Notes: generated by a model not told the origin, from the letters alone. A stretch of DNA of 64,000 nt from JBBDSH01 sp040905045 (GCA_040905045.1 JBBDSH010000081.1:1-64000); one strand, 5' to 3'; positions 52,450 through 62,613 are shown, counted from the first letter of the stretch. Numbers and translations: made by a program.

Positions 52450-53418
52450 TCAGTCGCTCGTCGACTGCAGGCGCGCCTGTTTGCGGTAATCCCTGGGACT
52501 GAGGCCGTATTCCTGGCGAAAGGCGCGGATGAAATGGGACAGGTTATTGAAGCCCCAGTCGTAGGGAATCAGTGACAGCTTTTTGTCCGCGAAACGGGGA
52601 TCGGCAATCTGTTCCCGGCAGCGTTCCAGCCGCTTTTTCAGCAGCCAGCGGCCGAAAGTACATCCGTACGGTTCGAACAGCTTGTGCAGATAACGCACGG
52701 ATATGCCGCAGGCCTGCGCCACCCTGGCCGGGGAAAGATCCGGATCGGACAAATTCAGTTTCACGTATTCAATCACAGCCTGATAGCGGAGCTGGTTGGC
52801 GCATCGATTATTGGATTCCAGCTTGCGGCTGGCGCGATCCAGTGCTATCGCAATAAGACTGCAGAGTGTGTCGTTAAGCGTGGAAAAATAAAACTCGTTA
52901 TTGTCGTTCTCCAGATTGATCAATGCATTCATGTGAGAACGCAGCATCGGACTGAACGAGGATTCCGCAGGAATCAAACCGCCCACAGCCGTACGCGCAT
53001 TGGCAAGATGCAGATTCAGCAGAGCTCGTGGAATTATAAAGGAACTGACGGCAAAGCTGTCTTCGAATTCGAGACTGTAGGGATAACAGTTGTCCAGGAC
53101 GGATATGTCGCCGGTCTGAAATTTTATCCGCTTGCCTTCCTGCTCAAATTCACCACAGCCGCGGCGCAGGTATTTGACGGAATAAAACTCGCCCTCGGAA
53201 TTATTGATCTCCCTGCGGTTTCGCTTGATGCCGTGCCCGTCCGCCGTTATCTCAAAAATGGTGCAGCGGCCGAGACTCCGCATACGGTAGCTGCCGTTGA
53301 TGGTGGGCTGACGCAAGGCATAGGGAACGGCGGGCATGTAGCTTTGATTCAGCATGTCCTGAAGATTGCTGAAACGGGTATGCCTGGGCAACTCCACGGT
53401 AGACCAATCCATTAACAT
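52450..53418 (-). CDS. AraC-family transcriptional regulator
   Basis: A 322-residue regulator. The N-terminal 200 residues form an AraC-binding-like cupin domain (RRGCGEFEQEGKRIKFQTGD, LDNCYPYSLEF). The C-terminal double helix-turn-helix spans about 215-318, with ARVAQACGISVRYLHKLFE and the second helix-turn-helix DWGFNNLSHFIRAFRQEYG. The start ATG has an AGGGGGG ribosome binding site. It lies upstream of the TonB receptor on the same strand with a 235-base gap. The receptor promoter looks weak by eye, as expected for an activator-dependent promoter; this protein is the likely activator. Confidence 0.88.
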   Translation of the reverse strand: MLMDWSTVELPRHTRFSNLQDMLNQSYMPAVPYALRQPTINGSYRMRSLGRCTIFEITADGHGIKRNRREINNSEGEFYSVKYLRRGCGEFEQEGKRIKFQTGDISVLDNCYPYSLEFEDSFAVSSFIIPRALLNLHLANARTAVGGLIPAESSFSPMLRSHMNALINLENDNNEFYFSTLNDTLCSLIAIALDRASRKLESNNRCANQLRYQAVIEYVKLNLSDPDLSPARVAQACGISVRYLHKLFEPYGCTFGRWLLKKRLERCREQIADPRFADKKLSLIPYDWGFNNLSHFIRAFRQEYGLSPRDYRKQARLQSTSD

Positions 53419-53531
53419 CTTTCCCCCCTTAAAACTGCAACATTATCAGTATACCGCGCCTGTATTGCAGTTAAAACTTTAACCGCTTGCTGAAAGGTTA
53501 TACCGCAGGAACGCCGTATCCCCGGGATGGT

Positions 53532-54635
53532 TTAATCCGGAAGTCCGGAGGCAATCTCCCGATGTAACCGGATCAGTTGCCCGATGGTTTCCGGCTTGCG
53601 CCGGCCCCAGCCGCATTCGGTGGCGATACCGTAGTCGCCGGAATAATGCCGGCGGAAGGTTTGCAGTCGTTTCATGGCGCCTTCCACGCCATCGGTATAA
53701 TGCACCAGACCGATATAAATCCGGGTATCGCCGATATCCAGATCCTTCAACGGCTCGAAATAGGCATCGTCGTCCCGGTTCCGGGGCACCGCCATCTGCA
53801 CGTAATCGAAACGGCGTCCGGCATGTTTTACTGCCAGGTTCGCCATTTTAACCGACACGCCAAGATCGTCCGGCTCGATCAGGTGGCTGTGTTCCAGATC
53901 GCCGTAACAAAGATGCATGCCAAGGGGCACGCCCTCCGGGATCAACGGCGCCAGTTGCGCCATGTAGCCGGCAAAGCGTTCGAAGGGATCGCCCTCGGCT
54001 TTCCACGGCATGGGTTCCCGGCCCAGGTAATCGTCGGCGGCGCAGGCAAACACCTCCCAACAGACATCGAATTGCAGGGACAGATCATCATTGGGAATAT
54101 TCTCGACAATGGTGCGGATTTCGCGGCCAAGGACCTCGGTAATGGCCTCGGTCATGATCTCGAAATCATGATTGGTCCGCGTGCACCAGCGGGTGAAGTC
54201 CTCCGGAAACGGCAGGCAGACCTGGAAACGCACGCCCGGTTTGATCACGCCTTCATCACGCAGACGGCAAAAATCGGCATAGGAATCCAGCGCAAATCGG
54301 GCGTAATAAATGGTTTCAAAACGAATCTGTTCCACCCCGTCCCGGACCTTGAAATGCCACATGTCTTCCCAGCTGGTGGGCAGCCAGTCGGGCACATCCC
54401 TGAACACGGTCTTGTCGCGATCCGGGTTGGGCTTGTTGAGGACCTCCAGATCCGGGTGCGGTTCGTAGACGTCGGGGGCATTGAACACCACCCACATGGC
54501 GCGGTAACCGGGCTCGCCGTCGGTAATACCCACTGCCATGTCGCCGATTTCCGGCGCTACCAGGCGGAAGACTTCTTCCGCGTTCTGTCCGGGCACGCTG
54601 CCCACCACCAGTATGGGTTTGTCTCGCAGAACCAT
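53532..54635 (-). CDS. MetE/UROD-fold protein, substrate unknown
   Basis: A 367-residue protein with the fold signature of methionine synthase (cobalamin-independent)/uroporphyrinogen decarboxylase proteins. The N-terminus LVVGSVPGQNAEEVFRLV and GDMAVGITDGEPG align with the family, and HLCYGD near residue 235 and TECGWGR near 342 supply the His, Cys and Cys Zn ligands. The position of the Zn-binding Glu is occupied by QMAVPRN near 276, so that ligand is missing. Strong methionine synthase activity is therefore unlikely. It lies between the AraC gene and the MBL hydrolase, separated from the latter by an inverted-repeat element. Confidence 0.65.
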   Translation of the reverse strand: MVLRDKPILVVGSVPGQNAEEVFRLVAPEIGDMAVGITDGEPGYRAMWVVFNAPDVYEPHPDLEVLNKPNPDRDKTVFRDVPDWLPTSWEDMWHFKVRDGVEQIRFETIYYARFALDSYADFCRLRDEGVIKPGVRFQVCLPFPEDFTRWCTRTNHDFEIMTEAITEVLGREIRTIVENIPNDDLSLQFDVCWEVFACAADDYLGREPMPWKAEGDPFERFAGYMAQLAPLIPEGVPLGMHLCYGDLEHSHLIEPDDLGVSVKMANLAVKHAGRRFDYVQMAVPRNRDDDAYFEPLKDLDIGDTRIYIGLVHYTDGVEGAMKRLQTFRRHYSGDYGIATECGWGRRKPETIGQLIRLHREIASGLPD

Positions 54636-54677
54636 TTAAAGTCTTCCTCTTCGGCAGAATAGGAGGATAGTAGTTGA

Positions 54678-54753
54678 TCTCGCCAAGCACGCAAAGAGCG
54701 CAAAGAAAACACCAGAAACGCATTCCCTTGGCGTGCTTGGCGTCTTGGCGAGA
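54678..54753. repeat. Inverted-repeat intergenic element
   Basis: TCTCGCCAAG at 54678-54687 is inverted as CTTGGCGAGA at 54744-54753, and further CGCCAAGCACG-type blocks lie inside both arms (GCACGC left, GCGTGCTTGG right). The element sits between the MBL hydrolase stop and the MetE/UROD-fold gene start, both minus strand, and may act as a processing or termination hairpin. Confidence 0.6.
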
Positions 54754-54775
54754 ATCCTTTTCTTCATTGTCAAAC

Positions 54776-55690
54776 TCACTCTTCCGGCGGTGACATTAAT
54801 TCCGGCGGCACACCCATCTCCCCGGCACCGTGCAATCCGAAACCGGGGCCCCGGGTCAGCCACAGCAGGATTCTGCCCTTGTACTCCGGATAACGGCGTG
54901 TCATCTCCCGGGCGATCTCGGGCACGCGGACGCCGGGCCGGGCCACCTCGCGGTAATCCTTCATGTAGGCGATGATCTCATCGAACAGTTCCGGCCCCGA
55001 GATCGGACCGTGGCCGGGATAGATGGTCTCCACCGGCCCGGTGGCATTGCGGAGATACCCCAGCGCCTCGATCCAGAGATCCGGGTTGTCCACGTCGGCG
55101 AAATAACTGTGGCTGTCGGCAAACATGAGATCACCGGCTATCAGCGCTTTTGCCGACGGGATATAAAACGCCGTGGCCTCAATGGTCTCCGCCGGCGGCA
55201 GATCCACGAACAGGATGTCATGACCTTCCAGTTCAATACCGTGTCCGGTAAAAATCTCCGGAACCACTGATTCTTCCGGCATGGTTTCCGCCGGCATCAG
55301 TTCCTGCCAGTGACGGCGCTTGGACGGAAAGGCGTATTTGATCTCGTCGCGGATGGGTTCACGCGCCAGTACCCGGGCATCGGGGAAACGCTCAACCACT
55401 GGATTCAGTCCCATGTAATGGTCGGGATGATCGTGAGTAATCAGGATCGTGGTCAGCCGGCGACCGGACTGTTCGATCATGTCGGCCAGTTTCTCGCCCT
55501 CGCTCAGCCACCACTGGCCGTCCACCAGCACCGCCTCCTCTTCGCCCATGATCAACACCGAGTTGGGAAACAGGGACGGATCCACGCCGGTGAACATGCG
55601 GAATTCCAGTTCGCCGCCATCTTTAGAGTAAGCACTCCATGCCGAAAGCATGAATATCGCAAAAACGAATAAAGTTATTTTTCTCGACAT
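54776..55690 (-). CDS. Exported MBL-fold metallo-hydrolase
   Basis: A 304-residue metallo-beta-lactamase-fold hydrolase. A signal peptide is visible (SRKITLFVFAIFMLSAWSAYS), so it probably acts in the periplasm. The zinc motif is THDHPDH near residue 85-91, with GDLMFADSH near 185 and YPGHGPIS near 228 supplying the remaining ligands. The ATG at 55690 is chosen because it begins the signal peptide; the longer frame has an unlikely N-terminus. It belongs to the broad MBL family that includes lactonases and thioesterases rather than clear antibiotic-degrading enzymes. Substrate unknown. Confidence 0.82.
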   Translation of the reverse strand: MSRKITLFVFAIFMLSAWSAYSKDGGELEFRMFTGVDPSLFPNSVLIMGEEEAVLVDGQWWLSEGEKLADMIEQSGRRLTTILITHDHPDHYMGLNPVVERFPDARVLAREPIRDEIKYAFPSKRRHWQELMPAETMPEESVVPEIFTGHGIELEGHDILFVDLPPAETIEATAFYIPSAKALIAGDLMFADSHSYFADVDNPDLWIEALGYLRNATGPVETIYPGHGPISGPELFDEIIAYMKDYREVARPGVRVPEIAREMTRRYPEYKGRILLWLTRGPGFGLHGAGEMGVPPELMSPPEE

Positions 55691-55764
55691 TGTATTATCT
55701 CGTATTGATTTCCCCGCATTGCGCTGCGCTTCATGCGGGCTACGTACTACGTACTGATTATTTA

Positions 55765-56033
55765 GCCCGAGGCCTGTGCCGGACAACGATCCGGTAGCGG
55801 ACCTCCTGCAACCTTCATTTCTCCAAAGTGGGTAAAACCCTGGTTGTGGGAGATTCTATGTCTCCATGCAATACTTTTTTGTATTTTCTTGAATCGTTGT
55901 ATTCGGCCCGTGGTCGAGCCTCCCACAAGCTCCGTTTCACTCTGGAGTCAAACCTTGCTTGTGGGAGCGGCGACCGTGCCGCGAATAAACGCAATTCGGC
56001 CCGAGGCCTGTGCCGGACAACGATCCGGTAGCG
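55765..56033. repeat. 35-base direct repeats flanking REP-like palindromes
   Basis: Positions 55765-55799 and 55999-56033 are identical over 35 bases and each is followed by a near-identical CCTGCAACCTTC block. Their core TGCCGGACAACGATCCGGTA contains a CCGGA/TCCGG hairpin. Between them CTCCCACAAG (55920-55929) is inverted as CTTGTGGGAG (55958-55967), and GTGGGAGCGGCGACCGTGCC resembles REP sequences of gammaproteobacteria. The repeats may be independent insertions of one family. Confidence 0.75.
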
Positions 56034-56053
56034 CGCCGCCTGCAACCTTCGTT

Positions 56054-56095
56054 TCACTTCTTACTTCTTACTTCTTACTTCTTACTTCTTACTCC
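56054..56095. repeat. Heptanucleotide tandem array B
   Basis: Six 7-base units of TTACTTC (first TCACTTC, last TTACTCC) run from 56054 to 56095, ending about 10 bases beyond the stop codon of the E1-beta gene. Orientation is the same as in the arrays at 43.2 and 58.2 kb: the coding strand of the preceding gene carries the purine-rich unit. Confidence 0.88.
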
Positions 56096-56105
56096 TGACT
56101 GCCGT

Positions 56106-57113
56106 TCAGCCGTTCATTAACTCACGAACCGCCGTCTCAATCTTCTCCTGCGACGGCACATACAACGCCTCCAGCACCGGCGAGGCGGGTACCGGCGTAT
56201 GCGGCGCGGTGATCTTCTTCGGCGGCGCCAGCAGCGATCCCAATTCCTCTTCCGCAACACGGCTAATGACCTCCGAGGCCAGACTGCATAATGGATTGGC
56301 CTCGTCCACCACCACCAGACGCCCGGTATGGGCAACGCTTTCCAGGATCACTTCCGTGTCCAGGGGCGAGGTGGTACGGGGGTCGATCACATCCAGGGAG
56401 ATCTCGCCGGCCAGCTTGTCCGCTACCTTGTTGGCAAACTGCACCATGCGCCCGAACGCCACCACGGTCACGTCATCGCCTTCGCGGGTGACATTGGCCT
56501 CGCCCAGGGGAATGGTATAGGCCTCGTCCGGTACTTCGCCTTCGTCGTCGTACATGACCTTGTGTTCCATGAAGATCACGGGATCGTCATCGCGAATGGC
56601 CGAAATCAACAGGCCCTTGGCATCGTATGGTGAGGACGGCAACGCCACTTTAAGGCCCGGTATATGGGTAAAGATGGGCCAAAGGGCCTGGGAGTGCTGG
56701 GCGGCGGCGCCGAAACCGGCGCCGGTCATGCAGCGCACCACCATGGGCGTACTGGCCTGGCCGCCGAACATGTAACGGAATTTGGCGGCCTGATTGAACA
56801 TCTGGTCGAAACACACACCCAGAAAGTCGGCGAACATCATCTCCGCCACGGGACGCAGCCCGGTCAGAGCGCCGCCGGCGGCCGAGCCAATAATAGCGCT
56901 CTCGGAAATGGGTGTATCGATAACCCGGTCCGGACCGTATTTCTGGAACAGCCCGCCGGTAATGCCCATAATGCCGCCGCCGGCACCGGGATTATTGGCG
57001 GAACCGCCATGACCGCCGACAATATCCTCACCGATAAGGATAACCCGCGGATCCCGCCCCATTTCGTGGTCCAGGGCCTCGTTAATTGCAACTCTGAAAC
57101 TCTTGACACTCAT
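56106..57113 (-). CDS. 2-oxoacid dehydrogenase E1 component, beta subunit
   Basis: The 335-residue beta subunit of a second ThDP-dependent 2-oxoacid dehydrogenase. Visible features are VAINEALDHEMGRDPRVILIGEDIVGG at the N-terminus (split by a glycine-rich loop GGHGGSANNPGAGGGIMG, longer than usual), ISESAIIGSAAGGA, MVVRCMTGAGFGAAAQHSQ near 130, and VVVDEANPLCSLASEV near 275. It is the last gene of a four-gene operon, 15 bases behind E1-alpha. The complex is complete here, so it probably is a main pyruvate- or acetoin-type dehydrogenase; branched-chain substrates are possible. Confidence 0.9.
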   Translation of the reverse strand: MSVKSFRVAINEALDHEMGRDPRVILIGEDIVGGHGGSANNPGAGGGIMGITGGLFQKYGPDRVIDTPISESAIIGSAAGGALTGLRPVAEMMFADFLGVCFDQMFNQAAKFRYMFGGQASTPMVVRCMTGAGFGAAAQHSQALWPIFTHIPGLKVALPSSPYDAKGLLISAIRDDDPVIFMEHKVMYDDEGEVPDEAYTIPLGEANVTREGDDVTVVAFGRMVQFANKVADKLAGEISLDVIDPRTTSPLDTEVILESVAHTGRLVVVDEANPLCSLASEVISRVAEEELGSLLAPPKKITAPHTPVPASPVLEALYVPSQEKIETAVRELMNG

Positions 57114-57128
57114 TCTTGTTTACCCCTG

Positions 57129-58106
57129 TCAGTAAGACGTGTAGACATCGGTGGTTAAATCTTCGGGGGCCGGCGGCGGCGCGGCCAAGGCCTCTTCCAC
57201 GGATGAATCGATCAATTCCAGCACTTCCTTGTCGATGGCATTCAACTCCGCCGCCTTGAGCCATTTCTTTTTGGTTACTACTACATCGCGGAATTTTTTC
57301 AGGCAGTCCTTTTTTTCCTGCAGTTCCTTGATCTCGTCCAGATTGCGATAGGTCTGTGGATCCCCTTCGAAATGGCCGCGCCAGCGTTCCGCCACGCATT
57401 CCACCGCCGAGGGGCCCTCGCCGTTACGGGCCCGTTTCACCGCCTCACCAACGGCTTCGTAGACGGCAAAGAAATCGGTGCCGTCCACCTTCACCGCCGG
57501 CATACCGAAGGCGGCGGTGCGGCTGGTGAGATCACCACTGCCCAGGTGGTAATCGATACCGGTATGCTCGCCGTAACCGTTGTTCTCGATGGCGAAGATC
57601 AGCGGCAGCTTCAGTACCACGGCGAAGTTCATGGATTCGAACACCGTGCCCTGATTGGTGGCGCCATCGCCGCCGAAGGCCACGGCGACATTGCCGTTCT
57701 TCTGCACCTTCGCCGACAGGGCGGCACCCACGGCCAGCGGCGCGCCGGCGCCAACAATGGCGTTGGCGCCGAGCATGCCCTTGCTGATATCGGCAATGTG
57801 CATGGAACCGCCCTTGCCCTTGCAAGTACCGTCACGCTTGCAGAACAGTTCCAGCATCATCTTGCGTACATCGCAGCCCTTGGCAATACAGTGGCCGTGA
57901 CCCCGGTGAGTCGAAGAGATGGCGTCGGCATCGGTCAGGTGCATGCAGACACCGGTGGCCACCGCCTCCTGGCCCATGTACAGATGGGTGAAACCGGGCA
58001 CCGTTCCCGCCTCGAATTCCTTGGCGATACGCGCCTCGAATTCCCGGATGGTCTTCATGATCCGGTAGGCCTTCAGTAATTGGTCTTTGTTTGGTTCCAT
58101 CATCAT
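57129..58106 (-). CDS. 2-oxoacid dehydrogenase E1 component, alpha subunit
   Basis: The 325-residue alpha subunit of the second E1. The ThDP motif runs from GDG at 146-148 to NN at 175-176. HLYMGQEAVATG near 41 and STHRGHGHCIAKG near 65 are family-conserved, and KGKGGSMHI near 97 precedes the active-site loop. Three consecutive ATG codons open the frame with GCGGAGA just upstream, so the second or third is the likely start by spacing. It follows the E3 gene after a 141-base gap containing opposed heptamer repeats. It decarboxylates a 2-oxo acid and passes the acyl group to the E2 at 59655. Confidence 0.9.
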   Translation of the reverse strand: MMMEPNKDQLLKAYRIMKTIREFEARIAKEFEAGTVPGFTHLYMGQEAVATGVCMHLTDADAISSTHRGHGHCIAKGCDVRKMMLELFCKRDGTCKGKGGSMHIADISKGMLGANAIVGAGAPLAVGAALSAKVQKNGNVAVAFGGDGATNQGTVFESMNFAVVLKLPLIFAIENNGYGEHTGIDYHLGSGDLTSRTAAFGMPAVKVDGTDFFAVYEAVGEAVKRARNGEGPSAVECVAERWRGHFEGDPQTYRNLDEIKELQEKKDCLKKFRDVVVTKKKWLKAAELNAIDKEVLELIDSSVEEALAAPPPAPEDLTTDVYTSY

Positions 58107-58149
58107 TCTCCGCAGTAACGCTCTCGTTTGTTCTTGCAGCTAACTTTAA

Positions 58150-58247
58150 GAGTAAGGAGCAAGAAGTGAGGTGTGAGGAGTAAAACACAAATCATTATAA
58201 TGCCCGATCAACGCCTCACTCCTCACTCCTTACGCCTCACTCCTCAC

Positions 58248-58250
<3 letters not shown>
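58150..58250. repeat. Opposed heptanucleotide arrays C
   Basis: Five 7-base units of TCACTCC/TTACGCC type occupy 58216-58250 and reach into the stop codon of the E3 gene (58248-58250). A second set of about five units in the opposite orientation lies at 58150-58183. The two sets can pair to form an imperfect hairpin with a loop of about 30 bases between the E3 and E1-alpha genes. The unit belongs to the same family as the arrays at 43.2 and 56.1 kb. Confidence 0.8.
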
Positions 58251-59651
<1,401 letters not shown>

Positions 59652-59654
59652 GCC

Positions 59655-61196
59655 TCAGGCGCTCATGAGTCCCGGGTGTTCGATGACGCGCACCAGTGCC
59701 TGCATGAACCGGGCCCCGACGGCGCCGTCAATCACCCGGTGATCCAAGGATAATGACAGTGTCAGCATGGCGGCGACTTCCGGCTCACCGTCCTTGACGA
59801 TGACCCGTTCCTCACCGGCGCCCACGGCGAGGATGGCACACTGGGGCGGGTTGATAATGGCGTCGAACTGTTTCAGGCCGAACATGCCCAGATTGGATAC
59901 CGTGAACGTGCCGCCCTCGAATTCCTCCTGTTTCAGGGTGCCGGCCCGGGCCTTCGTCACCAGTTCCCGGGCTTCGTTGGAAATGGCCGCCACACCCTTG
60001 TGATTGGCGCAACGGATGACGGGGGTGATGAGACCGGCATCCAGGGCAACGGCCATGGCCACATCCGCGTCGCGGAAACGGTGAATGGTGTCGCCGTGCA
60101 ACTGCACATTACAGTCCGGCACCTGCATCAGTGCCGTGGCACAGCACTTGATCAACAGATCATTAACGCTGATATTGGCTTCACTGAGGGAATCATTGAG
60201 TTCTCGCCGCAGGGCCAGCAGGGCATCCAGATTGGCATCGGCCACCAGACGGTAATGGGGAATATCGATCTTGGACTGCTGCAGGCGCCGGCCGATGGTC
60301 TGGCGCAGGCCGCTCATGGGGATTTCTTCCACGACCTGACCATCGACGCCGGCGACATGGGCATCGCCAACCCGGCCGCCGCCCCGGCGCCGCAACTCCA
60401 GTGCCTCCACGTCGGCCTTGCTGACCCGGCTGCGGCTGCCCGATACGCGGCAGTCGTGCAGGTTGATACTTTTCTGTTTCGCCAGCCGCCGCGCCAGCGG
60501 TGTGGCCGGTACGCCGGAATCGTCCGCCAGACTGGCCGGCTGCCGGATTTCATCCCGGCCTTCCCTGCGCACCGCAATGGAACCGCCGGCCGCGGACACC
60601 GCCTTTTCAATGTCTTCCACGGTGACGCGGTCATGGCGGCCGCTGCCTTTGATATTAGTCAGATTGATACCATGCTTTTCGGCCAGGCGCCGGGCGTGGG
60701 GTGTGGCGGCGACACCGCTGTCGTCACCGCCGCTTTGCAAAGACTCGGGAATACCACCGCGTGCCGGTTGGGGTTGGGCAACGGCCGGCGAGGACGATGC
60801 GGATGCCGCCGCCGGTTTTTCCCGGCGCGGTTCCTGCCCGGGTTCCGCGTCAGCCTGTTTCGGTGCCGGGGCCTCCGAATCACGAGCGGGAACGGCGCCG
60901 GGCTTAGTCTTGAAGGAGGCGATGAATTCATCGACGTCTTCCCTTGACGCATCCTTGTCGCCGATCACCGCCAGCAATCCGCCCACGGGCAGAGTCTCGT
61001 CCGTCTTTGCAACCAGGCGATGCACGGTTCCGGCGACGTGGGTCTCCATGACATTGACGATCTTGCTGGATTCGATCTCGGCCACCTCGTCACCGGGACT
61101 GACCTCATCCCCTTCCTTGACCAGCCAGTTCACCAGAGTGCCCTCTTCCATCGCCATGCCCCACTTGGGCACCGTCAGTGCCTTGATTTCACTCAT
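59655..61196 (-). CDS. Dihydrolipoamide acyltransferase (E2) with two E3-binding domains
   Basis: A 513-residue E2. The lipoyl domain has Lys45 in EIESSKIVNV. An alanine/proline-rich linker (100-155) leads to a first peripheral-subunit-binding domain at about 161-198 (ATPHARRLAEKHGINL, VTVEDIEKA) and a second at about 228-265 (ATPLARRLAKQKSINL, VSKADVEAL). The catalytic domain follows from about 290 and ends with His486 and Asp490 in DHRVIDG. Only one such binding domain is usual. It is the first gene of the operon E2-E3-E1alpha-E1beta, and the second domain is the more divergent copy. Confidence 0.92.
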   Translation of the reverse strand: MSEIKALTVPKWGMAMEEGTLVNWLVKEGDEVSPGDEVAEIESSKIVNVMETHVAGTVHRLVAKTDETLPVGGLLAVIGDKDASREDVDEFIASFKTKPGAVPARDSEAPAPKQADAEPGQEPRREKPAAASASSSPAVAQPQPARGGIPESLQSGGDDSGVAATPHARRLAEKHGINLTNIKGSGRHDRVTVEDIEKAVSAAGGSIAVRREGRDEIRQPASLADDSGVPATPLARRLAKQKSINLHDCRVSGSRSRVSKADVEALELRRRGGGRVGDAHVAGVDGQVVEEIPMSGLRQTIGRRLQQSKIDIPHYRLVADANLDALLALRRELNDSLSEANISVNDLLIKCCATALMQVPDCNVQLHGDTIHRFRDADVAMAVALDAGLITPVIRCANHKGVAAISNEARELVTKARAGTLKQEEFEGGTFTVSNLGMFGLKQFDAIINPPQCAILAVGAGEERVIVKDGEPEVAAMLTLSLSLDHRVIDGAVGARFMQALVRVIEHPGLMSA

Positions 61197-61584
61197 GTAC
61201 CACGCCTCCCCTCCGGGAACCCGTTTGTCATTTGGTATTGGAAAGTTATATCCGCCGGGCGGTATCCATGAAACTGTATCGTGAACTGAATCCGGACTCC
61301 AGTTTCTATAACTGTTGAAAACACAAAATCACCCACTCCGAACCGGTTCGGCATTGCCGCATTGCGCTCAGTCGAAGAACGGCAGACCCAGTTGCAGCGT
61401 GCAGTATCGACGAAGTTTGATACGCGAGTGATGTCATCCGGTAGAACACCGATGCAGAACACTGCTGAACTCATGCGATTATTGCCCGGACTCTCGCTCA
61501 GGGTATTTTCATACGGTATGCTGCTGATACGCTCGGGAACAATACTTTACAATCGGGCGTTGTTCCAACCAATGGAGAAAATCA
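61197..61584. other. Divergent intergenic region
   Basis: These 388 bases separate the E2 gene (minus) from the MDR oxidoreductase gene (plus), so both promoters should be here. A GGAGAA ribosome binding site precedes the plus-strand gene, and a CTGATA/TACAAT pair with 18-base spacing near 61535-61565 is a weak promoter candidate for it. Two frames of 80-90 codons cross the region but look non-coding. Confidence 0.45.
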
Positions 61585-62577
61585 ATGGCCAGGATAGTGA
61601 GATTCTATGAATACGGCGGACCGGAAGTCCTGAAACTGGAGGATGCGGAACCGACCGAGCCGGGACCCGGCGAGGTTCGCATCAAGGTCGATGCCATGGG
61701 CCTGAACCGGGCCGAGGTCATGTTCCACTACGGCCAGTATATGCCCGCAAAGGCGTTTCCCTCGCGTATCGGCTACGAATGCTCGGGGACGGTGGAGGCC
61801 GTGGGCGGTGACGTCAGTAATGTAAAAGTCGGCGACAAGGTCAGCACCATCCCGGCTTTCGATATGAGCGAACACGGCGTCTACGGCGAAAGCGCCACCG
61901 TACCCGCCCACGCCGTCGCCCATTATCCGGACAACCTGGACCCGGTCCGGGGCACGGCCATCTGGATGCAGTATCTGACCGCCTGGGGCGGATTGATCCG
62001 CGTCGGTAATCTTCAGGCCGGCGGCAGCGCCATCATTACCGCCGCCAGCAGCAGCGTCGGTATCGCCGCCATCCAGATCTGCAGGATGATAGGCGCCACG
62101 GCCATCGCCACCACGCGCACCGCCGCCAAGAAACAGTCGTTGCTGGATCACGGCGCCGACCACGTCATCGTCACCGACGAGGAAGACCTGCCAGAGAGGG
62201 TTATGTCGATTACCGGCGATACCGGCGCCGACGTGGCCTTCGACCCCGTCGCCGGCCCCATGCTGGAAACCCTGGCCAACGCGGTCCGGCCGCACGGCAT
62301 TATTATTCCCTATGGTTCACTCCATAACGGCCCGACCAACCTGCCCATCCTGCCCCTGGCCATGAAAGGCATCAACGTACGGCCCTACGTGCTGTTCGAA
62401 TTCACTTTCGACCCGGAACAACTGGAGGCCGGCAAGCAGTTTGTCTATGATGGCCTGCAGTGGGGCAAGCTGGAACCCGTGATTGATCGCACCTTCAAAC
62501 TGGACGAAATTGTCGATGCCCATCGCTACATGGAATCCAACGAACAACTGGGCAAGATCGTCGTAACCACCCAATAA
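61585..62577 (+). CDS. MDR-superfamily quinone oxidoreductase-like protein
   Basis: A 330-residue medium-chain dehydrogenase/reductase without structural or catalytic zinc motifs. GMGLNRAE-type segment DAMGLNRAEVMFHYGQY lies near residue 36, GYECSGTVEAVGGDVSNVKVGD near 62, and the NADPH-binding region is ITAASSSVGIAAIQICRMIG near 147-166. This is the zinc-independent quinone oxidoreductase/enoyl reductase type. It probably reduces a conjugated enone or quinone with NADPH. It is followed 36 bases later by the ACMSD-type hydrolase and may be in one operon with it. Confidence 0.86.
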   Translation: MARIVRFYEYGGPEVLKLEDAEPTEPGPGEVRIKVDAMGLNRAEVMFHYGQYMPAKAFPSRIGYECSGTVEAVGGDVSNVKVGDKVSTIPAFDMSEHGVYGESATVPAHAVAHYPDNLDPVRGTAIWMQYLTAWGGLIRVGNLQAGGSAIITAASSSVGIAAIQICRMIGATAIATTRTAAKKQSLLDHGADHVIVTDEEDLPERVMSITGDTGADVAFDPVAGPMLETLANAVRPHGIIIPYGSLHNGPTNLPILPLAMKGINVRPYVLFEFTFDPEQLEAGKQFVYDGLQWGKLEPVIDRTFKLDEIVDAHRYMESNEQLGKIVVTTQ

Positions 62578-62613
62578 GATGCTCCGGATTTCGATACAAA
62601 GGAAAACAGCCCT

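Larger units (their letters stand above)
55691..56105. other. Repeat-filled intergenic gap
   Basis: This 415-base gap between the MBL gene start and the E1-beta stop contains two 35-base direct repeats (55765-55799 and 55999-56033), REP-like GTGGGAG blocks (55919-55985) and a heptamer array (56054-56095). A possible promoter for the MBL gene must overlap these repeats, but none was recognised. No gene is seen. Confidence 0.6.

Noticed and set aside
54776..55690. Beta-lactamase
   Set aside because: Only the general MBL zinc motifs are present; the remainder fits broad MBL hydrolases rather than class B beta-lactamases.
61193..61610. Small genes in the gap before the MDR oxidoreductase
   Set aside because: Two frames overlap the gap and each other on opposite strands, without family similarity or ribosome binding sites; they also overlap the confident neighbours.
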